Assembly: GCA_903912435.1 (NCBI GenBank)
Contig: CAIWHI010000301.1
Location: 1 to 9,056 of the forward strand
Direction of reading: 5' to 3'
Length of the DNA: 9,056 nt
DNA from: an uncultured Bacteroidota bacterium
GTDB taxonomy: Bacteria; Bacteroidota; Bacteroidia; Chitinophagales; Chitinophagaceae
The position numbers and the translations under genes were made by a program. This document shows, in pieces, positions 1-7,495 of this stretch (positions are counted from its first letter, which is position 1; each line of letters begins with the position of its first letter). Under the pieces are notes generated by a model. It had not been told where the DNA came from. It did no database searches and worked only from the letters and a program-made list of their open reading frames with translations.

Positions 1-662
1 AATTGTGCATTATTATTTGGTATATACCCTATAGGCAAAGTACCCATCAACGAAAATAACGCTCCAGGAGAAGCTGAAAAGTTTTGGGCATTGTTGGCAA
101 AAAGTACTCCTCTAATCTGCAACGTATTGGCAGTAAAATCCTTCTTGTAAAATATTGTACCGGTAACACCTCCATCAGCAGGAGCGGTATTTACTATAAT
201 TTGATGCCATATTTGCTCCCTATTACTAATACCAAATCCCTTACCAAATGGCACCATATCACTATAAAGAAAATGAGTGCTATCTGTTGGTGTTGTATTT
301 ACCAATAAAGTCAATACCCCAGTTTTATCAAGTACCACACCAGGCGTACTCCCATCATTAAAAGTCAGGGTATCGGTTGAGGTAGATACCACAATATATA
401 CTGTATAACCCAACATTATTACCCCTAATGCCCCTCCGGGAAATCTAACCATTTCACCATTATAAAAAAACCATCCTGGGCTAATATATGTAGTTCCACC
501 GGTTACTGTTTGTATCATCCCACTTATAATAACTGGTGCAGTACTATTACTACCCATAACACCAAGCGCCTTAATGCTTTCTGTATATGCCTGTTGCAAA
601 TAATCCAGTTGGTTTTGGGTCAGTGGAAATCCTCCTGGTTTTGTAAAATCAATAGCCTTCAT
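1..662 (-). CDS. Tail fibre / receptor-binding protein, N-terminal part (3' end beyond window)
   Basis: The frame is open from an ATG at 662 to the left edge, giving 220 residues without a stop; the C-terminus lies outside the window. It starts MKAIDFTKPGGFPLTQNQLD, followed by a short helical stretch and then glycine-, threonine- and serine-rich beta sequence (for example TVTGGTTYISPGWFFYNGE). From memory, this kind of N-terminus followed by beta-rich sequence is typical of tail-fibre proteins at the end of Bacteroidota prophage baseplate operons. The N-terminus would attach to the baseplate and the missing distal part would bind the host surface. The gene begins 9 bp after the stop codon of the gpI-position gene, so it is the last visible member of the operon. 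The role is inferred from position and composition; no catalytic motif is seen. Confidence 0.72.
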   Translation of the reverse strand, partial: MKAIDFTKPGGFPLTQNQLDYLQQAYTESIKALGVMGSNSTAPVIISGMIQTVTGGTTYISPGWFFYNGEMVRFPGGALGVIMLGYTVYIVVSTSTDTLTFNDGSTPGVVLDKTGVLTLLVNTTPTDSTHFLYSDMVPFGKGFGISNREQIWHQIIVNTAPADGGVTGTIFYKKDFTANTLQIRGVLFANNAQNFSASPGALFSLMGTLPIGYIPNNNAQ

Positions 663-671
663 AATATTTGT

Positions 672-1175
672 TTAAAATGTTTCAACAGAATAATTTGACC
701 TTCCTGCAAGCCGGTATAAATCTACCAATGCCCTAAGCCTTGTCATATTGAAAGTTATGGCCGATGGTACTTTCACAATAAATCCAATTCCCATAATTGC
801 AGTTTCATCATCAGTATACAATACTTCCGGGTCTGGGTAGCTAGTAGCACCTGTCTCGCTAATCAACCCTAGCCACACAGGTTTTTCTTCTGGTTGTAAA
901 TAGCAATACAATGGATCTTTAAACGGCCCATCGTCTATATATATCCGTCTGGTTATGGTATCGAATGTATCATTCAATGCTGCCTCTAGGTATACTACCT
1001 GACTATTGTGGGCCAATCTGTATAGATTCCCTGTTCTGTTGGCCTTAAACAAAATCGCCAACCATTTTACTGGTGTTATCAGGCACCTCAGCCAGGCAAA
1101 TTGAACAACCTTTCTTAACCTCACCGGCAATGCATACCACGCTACATTTTCATAGTTCACATCAAACAAGCCCAT
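672..1175 (-). CDS. Baseplate protein in the gpI position (hypothetical)
   Basis: A 167-residue protein beginning MGLFDVNYENVAWYALPVRL. It has a hydrophobic, basic N-terminal half (residues 15-50, rich in W, L and R), a middle part resembling beta sequence, and the C-terminus RALVDLYRLAGRSNYSVETF. I do not recognise a named domain. It lies between the J-like wedge gene and the tail fibre, the place of gpI in P2-like baseplates, where gpI connects wedge and fibre; the role is inferred from this order. The ATG at 1175 has no Shine-Dalgarno sequence, as usual in Bacteroidota. It is separated from the upstream gene by a 170-bp spacer filled largely with tandem repeats, and a TATATTTTG stretch about 20 bp upstream could be a -7 box for its own promoter. 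Confidence 0.7.
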   Translation of the reverse strand: MGLFDVNYENVAWYALPVRLRKVVQFAWLRCLITPVKWLAILFKANRTGNLYRLAHNSQVVYLEAALNDTFDTITRRIYIDDGPFKDPLYCYLQPEEKPVWLGLISETGATSYPDPEVLYTDDETAIMGIGFIVKVPSAITFNMTRLRALVDLYRLAGRSNYSVETF

Positions 1176-1345
1176 ATCATTTGTTTATTTTTCAAAATAT
1201 ACCCACAAAATTTTCCACCCTTTTTCTTAAGAAAAGTGTTTTAACTTTTAATCTTTCACTTTTACCTTAAAAAGTATGTTTTAACTTTTACCCTTTAACT
1301 TTTACCTTAAGAATTGCGTTTTACTTTTAACCTTCACTTTTTACC
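1176..1345. other. Intergenic spacer dominated by tandem repeats
   Basis: This gap interrupts an otherwise tightly packed operon. Positions 1231-1345 are occupied by three imperfect tandem repeats, described separately. The remaining 55 bp are AT-rich and, read on the minus strand, contain TATATTTTG shortly before the ATG of the gpI-position gene. That resembles the Bacteroidota -7 box TAnnTTTG, but I see no well-spaced -33 TTTG partner. No convincing coding frame is present on either strand. Confidence 0.5.
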
Positions 1346-1349
1346 TTAA
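1231..1349. repeat. Three imperfect tandem repeats of 40, 40 and 39 bp
   Basis: The units are 1231-1270, 1271-1310 and 1311-1349. On the plus strand each carries TTTTAACTTTTA (one A lost in the third) followed by a CTTT- or CTTC-type stretch, and ends in TTACCTTAA. On the minus strand each unit therefore starts TTAAGGTAA and contains repeated AAAAGT words. The TAA stop codon of the J-like gene (1346-1348) lies inside the third unit. No strong hairpin is visible. AAAAGTTAAAAG-type repeats between genes are, from memory, common in Bacteroidota genomes; a function is not known to me. Confidence 0.85.
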
Positions 1350-2191
1350 ATAACCCCGTGCGCTACATAATTGACATTCGCATCAAAATACGCTTCATCC
1401 AAAACCAAATACCCTGCATCAGGAATATATTCCACGTAAATTGGCATATAGGCAGTTGAGCCATAATTAGCTTGTGCATTCACAACCTGAACAATCCGCA
1501 CCCCTTCCACAGCTTGCAAAGCATCTGTCAAAAAATTGAGTATAAACAATCCATTAAAAGGCAGGCTATCCAAAAATGTGTTGATAGCGGTTTTAACAGG
1601 AGTTGGATCAGTACCATCTATTCTCGCACCACTATCATCTATTACCAGCGGGTCATAATAAATATTCATGGCCAAATGTAAATTATCGGCATTCCCGCTT
1701 GTTACCTGAAGCCGTACCCCTGCATCTTTTATCCGGTTCATATAGGCTGCCAGTGAAGTAAGTTGCCCACCCGAAAGTGGTGCCAATACACCCCCTATTA
1801 ATTGTGCAGTTTTAATCCTTACCAGGCTACTCAATTCTACAGCAGCAGCATAGGCCACAATCAGTATACTAGGGTCTACCGGTGGCACAATTGCATATAC
1901 ATCACTATCTGCAGGTAATACCATACCATACTGAAATGCCTTGGCTTTACTAACATACCATTGCAGAGTATGAGGTTTTTGATTCGCTATTATAGCATTT
2001 ACTTCTGTTTTGTGTGCATCAAACAAAGTCTCAAGTGTCCATTGGCATACTGCTATTATATAGGTCCATAACAACCAGATGGCAACGTTGCTGGTACTAT
2101 TGAGCGATGATGATCCACTTGCACCAATTATTGCATCAGCATTTTTTGCATCAATAATACTCTTCTGAATTTGGGCAATTGTCCGGGCCAT
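1346..2191 (-). CDS. Baseplate J-like wedge protein
   Basis: A 281-residue protein starting MARTIAQIQKSIIDAKNADA. The N-terminal 100 residues are helical and include an aromatic stretch (IWLLWTYIIAVCQWTLE) and KPHTLQWYVSKA. The C-terminal half resembles the end of baseplate J/gp47-type proteins: VRLQVTSGN and IYYDPLVIDDSG, then PVKTAINTFLDSLPFNG, then LQAVEGVRIVQVVNAQANYG. J-like proteins dimerise in the wedge and join the inner baseplate to the fibre-bearing parts. Its place after the gp25-like gene and before the gpI-position gene fits. The ATG at 2191 follows an AT-rich 72-bp gap. Homologues in Bacteroidota are, as I recall, often left hypothetical or misnamed nucleotidyltransferase; no nucleotidyltransferase motif is visible here. 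Confidence 0.75.
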   Translation of the reverse strand: MARTIAQIQKSIIDAKNADAIIGASGSSSLNSTSNVAIWLLWTYIIAVCQWTLETLFDAHKTEVNAIIANQKPHTLQWYVSKAKAFQYGMVLPADSDVYAIVPPVDPSILIVAYAAAVELSSLVRIKTAQLIGGVLAPLSGGQLTSLAAYMNRIKDAGVRLQVTSGNADNLHLAMNIYYDPLVIDDSGARIDGTDPTPVKTAINTFLDSLPFNGLFILNFLTDALQAVEGVRIVQVVNAQANYGSTAYMPIYVEYIPDAGYLVLDEAYFDANVNYVAHGVI

Positions 2192-2263
2192 AAAATAAAT
2201 ATTTATTAATATTGATTGTATAAATTGTAGGATGCGAATTCTTACTATATTAATAACGTATGA
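2192..2263. other. AT-rich intergenic gap with a 14-bp palindrome
   Basis: A 72-bp gap between the Big2-domain gene and the J-like gene. It contains the perfect palindrome AATAAATATTTATT at 2194-2207, just upstream of the J-like ATG. The gap could hold an internal promoter or binding site, but in such AT-rich DNA the palindrome may be chance. No good TAnnTTTG box was found. Confidence 0.35.
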
Positions 2264-3463
2264 TTAATACACCTCGACCGCTATACTGAATATGCTTTTT
2301 GATGGATACGTTAATGGAATAACTGATAAGGTATAGGTTACCTCCACGCCGAAATGATATTTTCCCGCTCTTAATCTTATATATGTCAGATCCGGGTTGG
2401 TGGGATCCAACGGGTCTGGTGTGCCTCCAATGGCATCATATAACCACACCATATTTTGGATTATTCCTGAACTTGCACCCATACTACTTCTTACTAAAAG
2501 TAGGGTTGCATATTCTCCATCGGTACTAATAAATTCTACTGTTAAATCCCCAATCCAATAATTATATATATCTGCCTCAGTACTCTGCATTATTATTACC
2601 GGAGCGCAAATTGCCTTATTACCCATTATATCTTTGAAGGTTACAGAGTTTATAGTATGCCCTGCATTCCAAATAACCAAATAATCAGCCAAACTATAGG
2701 GTATATTGGGTATATCCACCTCTCTGCTGCTCATAGTTGCAGGTGGGGTAACAAAAATTGATGGTGGCAGAGAAGCCAAAATCTGACCTATATACTCATA
2801 CTTAAAGTAATTCGCACCCCCATTAACTGCATCAATCAGATATTCATGCAATAACGGATAGCTATTAACAAAGGTAGTTTCAGCTACTAGTTTATAATCA
2901 TACCTCCCTATAACTGCTGGGGTAGCTGTTCCTCCATTATATACTGCATTCAGATAAGGTGCAAGTACTACGCGACATCCACTTACCGCAATTACGTTTA
3001 TTGTGAAATTTACTGTCGTACCAATTCCACAATCTGCTATTACCGTATAATTTACATCCGCACTTCCGGCACCTACTCCTGTTACTACGCCAAAAACATT
3101 TATTGAAAATATTGATGTATCGCTGCTGCCCCAAATACCACCTGGCGTTGTATTAATCATTGTAATTGTTTCCCCTACATATACACTTGTTGGTCCTGAT
3201 ATTGTCCCAACTATTGGTGCATAACATGGTGGAGCTGCATTTAGAGTACCGATAACTACCCCGTTTTTACTTTGGTAGTTGAGTACACCAATATTGGTAA
3301 AATTACTTTCAGGTACATAATAAGTCCGCCCCACCAAGGGCACATCACTCAAAGCCACATTATTGAGATTACAAAAATCCATTCCCGACTCTAGTGTCCC
3401 ATTGCCCATTATTACCAGATCCAACATACTTTGATTCGGTAGGGCTATTAGTCTATATACCAT
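2264..3463 (-). CDS. LysM-like / tail-X-type baseplate protein with Big2 Ig-like domain
   Basis: A protein of 399 residues from the ATG at 3463; a GTG directly before it at 3466 is a less likely start. Residues 1-70 (YRLIALPNQSMLDLVIMGNG, ending in GRTYYVPESN) resemble LysM-like tail protein X: a repetition-of-use motif, a helix, and a final G-x-x-Y-x-x-P strand. Residues about 83-160 look like a bacterial Ig-like Big2 domain: GPTSVYVGETITM, then WGSSDTSIFSINVFGVVTGV and GAGSADVNYT. The remaining 240 residues are beta-rich and unrecognised. In P2-type phages protein X helps assemble the spike or hub. Here it lies between the gp25-like and J-like genes. The added Ig domain could decorate the baseplate or bind carbohydrate; that is inference. 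No signal peptide is present. Confidence 0.7.
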   Translation of the reverse strand: MVYRLIALPNQSMLDLVIMGNGTLESGMDFCNLNNVALSDVPLVGRTYYVPESNFTNIGVLNYQSKNGVVIGTLNAAPPCYAPIVGTISGPTSVYVGETITMINTTPGGIWGSSDTSIFSINVFGVVTGVGAGSADVNYTVIADCGIGTTVNFTINVIAVSGCRVVLAPYLNAVYNGGTATPAVIGRYDYKLVAETTFVNSYPLLHEYLIDAVNGGANYFKYEYIGQILASLPPSIFVTPPATMSSREVDIPNIPYSLADYLVIWNAGHTINSVTFKDIMGNKAICAPVIIMQSTEADIYNYWIGDLTVEFISTDGEYATLLLVRSSMGASSGIIQNMVWLYDAIGGTPDPLDPTNPDLTYIRLRAGKYHFGVEVTYTLSVIPLTYPSKSIFSIAVEVY

Positions 3464-3483
3464 CACATCTTCCTTTTCTCTTG

Positions 3484-3786
3484 TTATTTAATATAGGTCG
3501 CATCACTATTCACAATTCCGCTTTGCGATAACACAACTGTCTGCACATCCATCCCATCCCTTGTGAACTCAATACTTATCGCCCTCATTAACTCCTGGTA
3601 ATTTTCATCATTCATATAATCAAAAGCACCTACCCCAATAGTCGGATTTTGCTTAAAATCACCCTTATTATTTAATATTAGTTGCCTTTGGTGCTGGGCT
3701 GTACTTTCCACACAAATAAAATCACCACCTACCACATTCAGGTCCTCACCGGCATCCAAACCTATATCTATCATTTCCTTTGCCAT
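3484..3786 (-). CDS. gp25/gpW-like baseplate wedge protein
   Basis: The ATG at 3786 (MAKEMIDIGLDAGEDLNVVG) gives 100 residues; an in-frame TTG at 3792 is also possible but less likely. The sequence fits the gp25-like family: DFICVESTAQHQRQLILNNK near the start, GDFKQNPTIGVGAFDYM in the middle, then a helix (YQELMRAISIEFTRDGM) and a final strand pair (VQTVVLSQSGI). gp25-like proteins form part of the wedge core that starts sheath assembly in contractile tails and T6SS, so this gene supports a contractile rather than a flexible tail. It follows the gpV-like gene closely and precedes the tail-X-like gene by 20 bp. Confidence 0.82.
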   Translation of the reverse strand: MAKEMIDIGLDAGEDLNVVGGDFICVESTAQHQRQLILNNKGDFKQNPTIGVGAFDYMNDENYQELMRAISIEFTRDGMDVQTVVLSQSGIVNSDATYIK

Positions 3787-3821
3787 AACCAATCTGATTA
3801 ATCGTTAAAATTTACGCTATA

Positions 3822-4373
3822 CTAAGCACTTAGCAAATTCCCCAACCTCGTAAGCAGGCTATTAAAAGTCGCCACATTTACCGGCACCGAACTTGGCCCG
3901 CTTGATGTTCCAACTGTCAATAAGGTAATAGCAGTTATTAAGTCATTTAATAGTTGGTAAAGCCCCTCCCCTGCTGTATTCATTTTAAATGAACTGCTAC
4001 CAATTTCAAATACCACACTACCATTTTCTATTTTCACTTGGTCACAATCCATTTCGTAAGTCACAGACCCAATCTTTATTATCGCTTTGGTTAGCTCACT
4101 TGCCCGTATTAAACTCCATTCTCCAGGTCCATCTACCGTCCCAATTACAATATCGCTGCCCTCCTTTGGTATCAATACAAGACCATTACTAATTCCGGTA
4201 CATACATTTAGCGTAACCCCTTCTATAGGGTCACTGCCCTCACTTGTTTCCACACTTATGGTCAGGTTGCTGGTATCAATACTCCCTTGTTTTACCTTGC
4301 CACTTATTATTTCATAAGGTTTATTAGTCAGTTCACGTATTCCGTCACATATTTTTACTCCATTTTTGGTCAT
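3822..4373 (-). CDS. Baseplate spike protein, gpV/gp45-like
   Basis: A 183-residue protein starting MTKNGVKICDGIRELTNKPY. Residues 20-95 look like the OB-fold of phage spike proteins: short strands, then GLVLIPKEGSDIVIGTVDGP and GEWSLIRASEL, matching the usual 'P.vGs.V.vg..dg' pattern. A run of alternating beta strands follows (IIKIGSVTYEMDCDQVKIEN, VVFEIGSSSFKMN), and the protein ends in a helix pair joined by a glycine-, serine- and proline-rich linker. Such proteins form the membrane-piercing trimer below the hub. The ATG overlaps the hub gene's TGA stop as ATGA, implying coupled translation. It ends in TAG; eight further sense codons lead to a TAA at 3798, which matters only if amber were read through. 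Confidence 0.78.
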   Translation of the reverse strand: MTKNGVKICDGIRELTNKPYEIISGKVKQGSIDTSNLTISVETSEGSDPIEGVTLNVCTGISNGLVLIPKEGSDIVIGTVDGPGEWSLIRASELTKAIIKIGSVTYEMDCDQVKIENGSVVFEIGSSSFKMNTAGEGLYQLLNDLITAITLLTVGTSSGPSSVPVNVATFNSLLTRLGNLLSA

Positions 4374-5431
4374 AATGAATTGTCTTTAGCAAATCCAAAC
4401 TTTGGTCCCAATTCCACTTTTCTCCTCGCACCCTTTATCCCAAATTGCACCTCAGTACTTTCCACCAGGTAAGTCCCATCCCTTTCCGGAAACTGCTTAT
4501 CACTAATAGTCACACTATTCCCTGGTTGAACATAGGGTTGTAGAAATCCTGTTATATACCCCTCATATCCTGTATAACTTTCCTTAAGTGATTTCTCGTT
4601 AGCCAGGATTTTCAACGAATGGGCATCCTTTACCTGGTTGAGTAGCTTATTCCGCACCCTTACATAACCCTTTATGCTATTTGATGATTGCGTAAGCCTT
4701 GATCCATTCGCTAATTTCTTTGAATATATTACCAATACTGGATTCAATTCGCTATTATGCACCAATAATGAAGTATCACTAAGCGCATTAAAACCCGGCC
4801 TAATACTTATTTCTCTATTTCCATCCATGCCGTTAAAAGGGTCAATCCCATTAGCATAGCCCGTCAATACCCGTCCACACCACAGAGTATCAGGAGTAAT
4901 GAAAAAGCAACTAAGAGTACCATCGGTATACTTTGTAATCTTATTCAAAACATCCAATCCGCTATTGGATTGAAGCGATACCTTATTAAAGTTTATTTCA
5001 TCAGGACACACCACATGAATCACCTCCTCCTGTTCCAAATCTGAAACAGCTTTGTTAAGAAGGTCTATCAGAGGGCAACTAGGATAAAATCCTTGCACAC
5101 GGTTTCGCTTCATCAACCATCCATATCCCTCACACTCTACTTCCATCGGCATATCCAGATTTCTACGCCTCACAAATCCCTTAAATTCCGTCTGCAACTC
5201 TCCGTTATACCCTAACTTTATAATAACCTTATCGCCTTCATTAAATAAACTCCCAGTCAGCACATTTTCTGGTTTAGCTTTTCCATTTTTAATAATTCTT
5301 GCAATTGAGGGTATTTTAATCAATGCAGTGTCCGAAATACTATGCATGCTCCTTTTGATAATTACTTCGTTCACCCCGCTAAACCTAAAATCACCAATAG
5401 TAATGTCGCTGTTCAAAACAAAAAGTGCCAT
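4370..5431 (-). CDS. gpD-like baseplate hub protein (late control D family)
   Basis: A 353-residue protein starting MALFVLNSDITIGDFRFSGV. It follows the pattern of gpD/gp27-like hub proteins: an N-terminal barrel with IIKRSMHSISDTALIKIP, then FNEGDKVIIKLGYNGEL and FKGFVRR (the typical 'G..v.v.lGY......f.G.v'), a central part (CPLIDLLNKA, LDVLNKITKYTDGTL), and a C-terminal barrel with GFLQPYVQPGNSVTISDKQF and DGTYLVESTEVQFGIKGARR. The hub trimer joins the tail tube and tape measure to the spike. The length is close to usual for the family. It starts 12 bp after the DUF6046-like gene ends and overlaps the spike gene by four bases. Confidence 0.85.
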   Translation of the reverse strand: MALFVLNSDITIGDFRFSGVNEVIIKRSMHSISDTALIKIPSIARIIKNGKAKPENVLTGSLFNEGDKVIIKLGYNGELQTEFKGFVRRRNLDMPMEVECEGYGWLMKRNRVQGFYPSCPLIDLLNKAVSDLEQEEVIHVVCPDEINFNKVSLQSNSGLDVLNKITKYTDGTLSCFFITPDTLWCGRVLTGYANGIDPFNGMDGNREISIRPGFNALSDTSLLVHNSELNPVLVIYSKKLANGSRLTQSSNSIKGYVRVRNKLLNQVKDAHSLKILANEKSLKESYTGYEGYITGFLQPYVQPGNSVTISDKQFPERDGTYLVESTEVQFGIKGARRKVELGPKFGFAKDNSL

Positions 5432-5443
5432 AAGGTTTTATAT

Positions 5444-6064
5444 TTAGTTAATATATAATAAATTAAATGGTTCATCACTGATTAGATGAATTTCATAGGG
5501 TCTTACGTTTTTTACCCCCTGTATACTCGGAAACTTCAAATCACTGATTACCACTTCATCGCTCCCATTTCGTTCAGGTCTTACCAGAAAAATATCAGTA
5601 ATAGGGCATTGTATGGATATGGGAGTATTTTGCTCATAAATAGTCCTCAATAGCGTTACATCACTTTCAGGAAACTCATTGGGTTTACCTATTATAAACC
5701 CCTTTACTGTAATTTCGTAGTCCTGTATATTTATTAGCTCTTTTACAGTACCCCTTCGTTCAGTTAATGCAGTCTCAATTATAGTCTTCCTACTGCTTAT
5801 TGACACCACAGGATAAGGTAAATTCCACTTTTTATAAGCTCCTGTATTTGCCAATCCTTTCTCCTGATAGGTAATCGTAACAGGCATATAATACTCAGTC
5901 CCCAATTCATCTTTTGTATAATAAGGCGAACCATTTGCCCCCTGCTCTATTCTTTGCCCTGCTTGCCCACCTACATATTCCGAAAAATCTGGTTGGAATG
6001 CCTGGGTCTTATATCCAAATGTTTGCTCAAATAGGGCTTCAAGATTAAATGCTATATCAGCCAT
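5444..6064 (-). CDS. DUF6046-like tail/baseplate protein
   Basis: A 206-residue protein starting MADIAFNLEALFEQTFGYKT. It has a variable N-terminal 70 residues, then YYMPVTITYQEKG, VVSISSRKTIIETALTERRG, VKELINIQDYEITVKGFIIG and, near the end, VISDLKFPSIQGVKNVRPYE. I recognise this pattern as the family I recall as DUF6046, found between tape measure and hub in Bacteroidota prophages; the DUF number is from memory. By position it probably works as an adaptor between the tail tube and the gpD-like hub. It starts 4 bp after the upstream gene's stop and ends 12 bp before the hub start, so co-translation is likely. No catalytic motif is visible. Confidence 0.7.
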   Translation of the reverse strand: MADIAFNLEALFEQTFGYKTQAFQPDFSEYVGGQAGQRIEQGANGSPYYTKDELGTEYYMPVTITYQEKGLANTGAYKKWNLPYPVVSISSRKTIIETALTERRGTVKELINIQDYEITVKGFIIGKPNEFPESDVTLLRTIYEQNTPISIQCPITDIFLVRPERNGSDEVVISDLKFPSIQGVKNVRPYEIHLISDEPFNLLYIN

Positions 6065-6068
6065 GGCT

Positions 6069-7436
6069 TTATTGTATTGCGTTTGCGTTACTTAATATTT
6101 CTATTAATACCTCTTCAACCTTCTCTTTGAAATCCACCAAACCCTCTTTCGCATTCGATGTATGTATGCTGAAGTTCTCTATCATCGCCCTGTTAAGGTT
6201 TATCTGTATAGTCCTGCCTCTTTCTGCTTGGGCAGGCTGCTTGCTTAATTGCCGTCCAGGTTTTATTACTTTGTAATCAAATCCTTCAGGATTCTGCCTC
6301 GCATTTACTGTAGTCAATGTATTACTACTACCAAAAAGTGCATTTTCGTATCGTTTCGGATAGGAATTAATGAGTTTGGGATACCCATATTTCCTCCCAT
6401 CGTACAAGCTTCCACTAAAAAATGCATCTTCCAAATTGTCGGGATTATTTGCTCCAGGTATCATTTGTTGGCTAAGCAAACTTGGATAAATAGCCTTATC
6501 CTGTAACGACAATTGTTTATCTATTGATAGTACCTCATTAGTATTCACCCCCCATTTCATTTTTGAATCCCAATCCTCAAATGAAAATTTATCTTGGTTT
6601 TCAGATTGGTCACTCACATCACCTAATGACTTGTTGTTCCTTTTCAGTTTAGGGTGAGGGATTTTTAATTTCGATAAATGTTCTTCAATGAATTTGCCTA
6701 ACTTTAATAACCCCAACCCCAATAGCGAGCCTTGTATACCCATTGGCGATAATGCGCCTATAATTTTTGCATTCCTATTAAGGTTATTATCTTTTGATTG
6801 CAAATCATGGGTTAAATTTAGCTTGGTACTTGCCTTTTTCAACCCACCATAGTCCTGCAAATTTCCCCATGCATCTTCGTTCATCCGTTTAATGTCAAAT
6901 AACATATGCCACCCATATTCACCAATATAATTATGACCGTATAGCCTACCGCCTACATCTTTATTAAATTTCAGAGCATCTCCAAGATTCTGGGTTGGCT
7001 GATCTTTTTTTGAACCAAGTAACGTAGTCCATTCAGAATTCGTTTTCCTAAATGCAGATAGAATTTCACCTTTCAAAATATTTGAGAGTGCTCCACGCCT
7101 ATCAAGTAGAAATAATGCACCCAAATCTTGGTTTTGCTTACTAAAATCTGTAAAATTGAAATAGGAAACTATCTCCTTCAATGTTCTATGCTTCTTCGTA
7201 TTCAGAAATTGATAAGCTCCTACCGCCGATGAAGTACGTTTATGCTTATTGCCTTTCGTCCACGCTTTCCCAAATTCTGGCAGATTATTTAAAGTACTCA
7301 ATAAACCACCACCAAAATGCGTATAGTATCCCTTCGCCCCAAGTGTTCCTTCGCCTCTGCGTATGGTCATCAAATAGGCTTGGACATTCGCATTGTGCAA
7401 TAATTCCAAATAATATGATTTGCTATGTTTGGGCAT
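6069..7436 (-). CDS. GH104-like muralytic protein with tape-measure-like C-terminus
   Basis: The ATG at 7436 (MPKHSKSYYLELLHNANVQA) gives 455 residues. An in-frame ATG at 7592 would add 52 residues, but that extension overlaps the plus-strand lipoprotein start and looks non-coding. Residues 12-146 resemble the lambda R/GH104 lysozyme-like transglycosylase: RRGEGTLGAKGYYTHFGGG with the presumed catalytic Glu29, SSAVGAYQFLNT (lambda R: STGAGRYQLL), and DLGALFLLDRRGALSNILKG. Residues 225-250 are hydrophobic and glycine-rich. The C-terminus (INLNRAMIENFSIHTSN and a final amphipathic helix ending NANAIQ) resembles, from memory, the end of Bacteroidota tape-measure proteins. It would cut peptidoglycan during tail penetration and perhaps contact the hub. 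It is short for a tape measure, and no long coiled coil is visible. Confidence 0.72.
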   Translation of the reverse strand: MPKHSKSYYLELLHNANVQAYLMTIRRGEGTLGAKGYYTHFGGGLLSTLNNLPEFGKAWTKGNKHKRTSSAVGAYQFLNTKKHRTLKEIVSYFNFTDFSKQNQDLGALFLLDRRGALSNILKGEILSAFRKTNSEWTTLLGSKKDQPTQNLGDALKFNKDVGGRLYGHNYIGEYGWHMLFDIKRMNEDAWGNLQDYGGLKKASTKLNLTHDLQSKDNNLNRNAKIIGALSPMGIQGSLLGLGLLKLGKFIEEHLSKLKIPHPKLKRNNKSLGDVSDQSENQDKFSFEDWDSKMKWGVNTNEVLSIDKQLSLQDKAIYPSLLSQQMIPGANNPDNLEDAFFSGSLYDGRKYGYPKLINSYPKRYENALFGSSNTLTTVNARQNPEGFDYKVIKPGRQLSKQPAQAERGRTIQINLNRAMIENFSIHTSNAKEGLVDFKEKVEEVLIEILSNANAIQ

Positions 7437-7467
7437 TTGTTTTTTTTGATAGGATTTATTAATTTTA
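7436..7467 (+). promoter_or_regulatory. Candidate Bacteroidota-type promoter for the plus-strand lipoprotein frame
   Basis: TTTG at 7436-7439, a 20-bp spacer, and TAATTTTA at 7460-7467 match the Bacteroidota sigma-A pattern TTTG-N19-21-TAnnTTTG with one mismatch. The lipoprotein ATG lies 28 bp further on. The upstream box overlaps the ATG of the divergently read muralytic gene. The match is by eye in AT-rich DNA, so chance is possible. Confidence 0.35.
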
Positions 7468-7495
7468 TTTAATCTTCTTTCCAAGCCAAACGTCC

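Noticed and set aside
3798..3824. Amber read-through of the spike gene into eight more codons
   Set aside because: The added residues are too few to judge and TAG is an ordinary stop here; nothing requires read-through.
7181..7462. Plus-strand open frames across the tail genes (for example 7181-7462, 4087-4317, 1472-1681)
   Set aside because: They lie antisense to well-supported baseplate genes and their translations look like shadows, with low-complexity, cysteine- and isoleucine-rich sequence.
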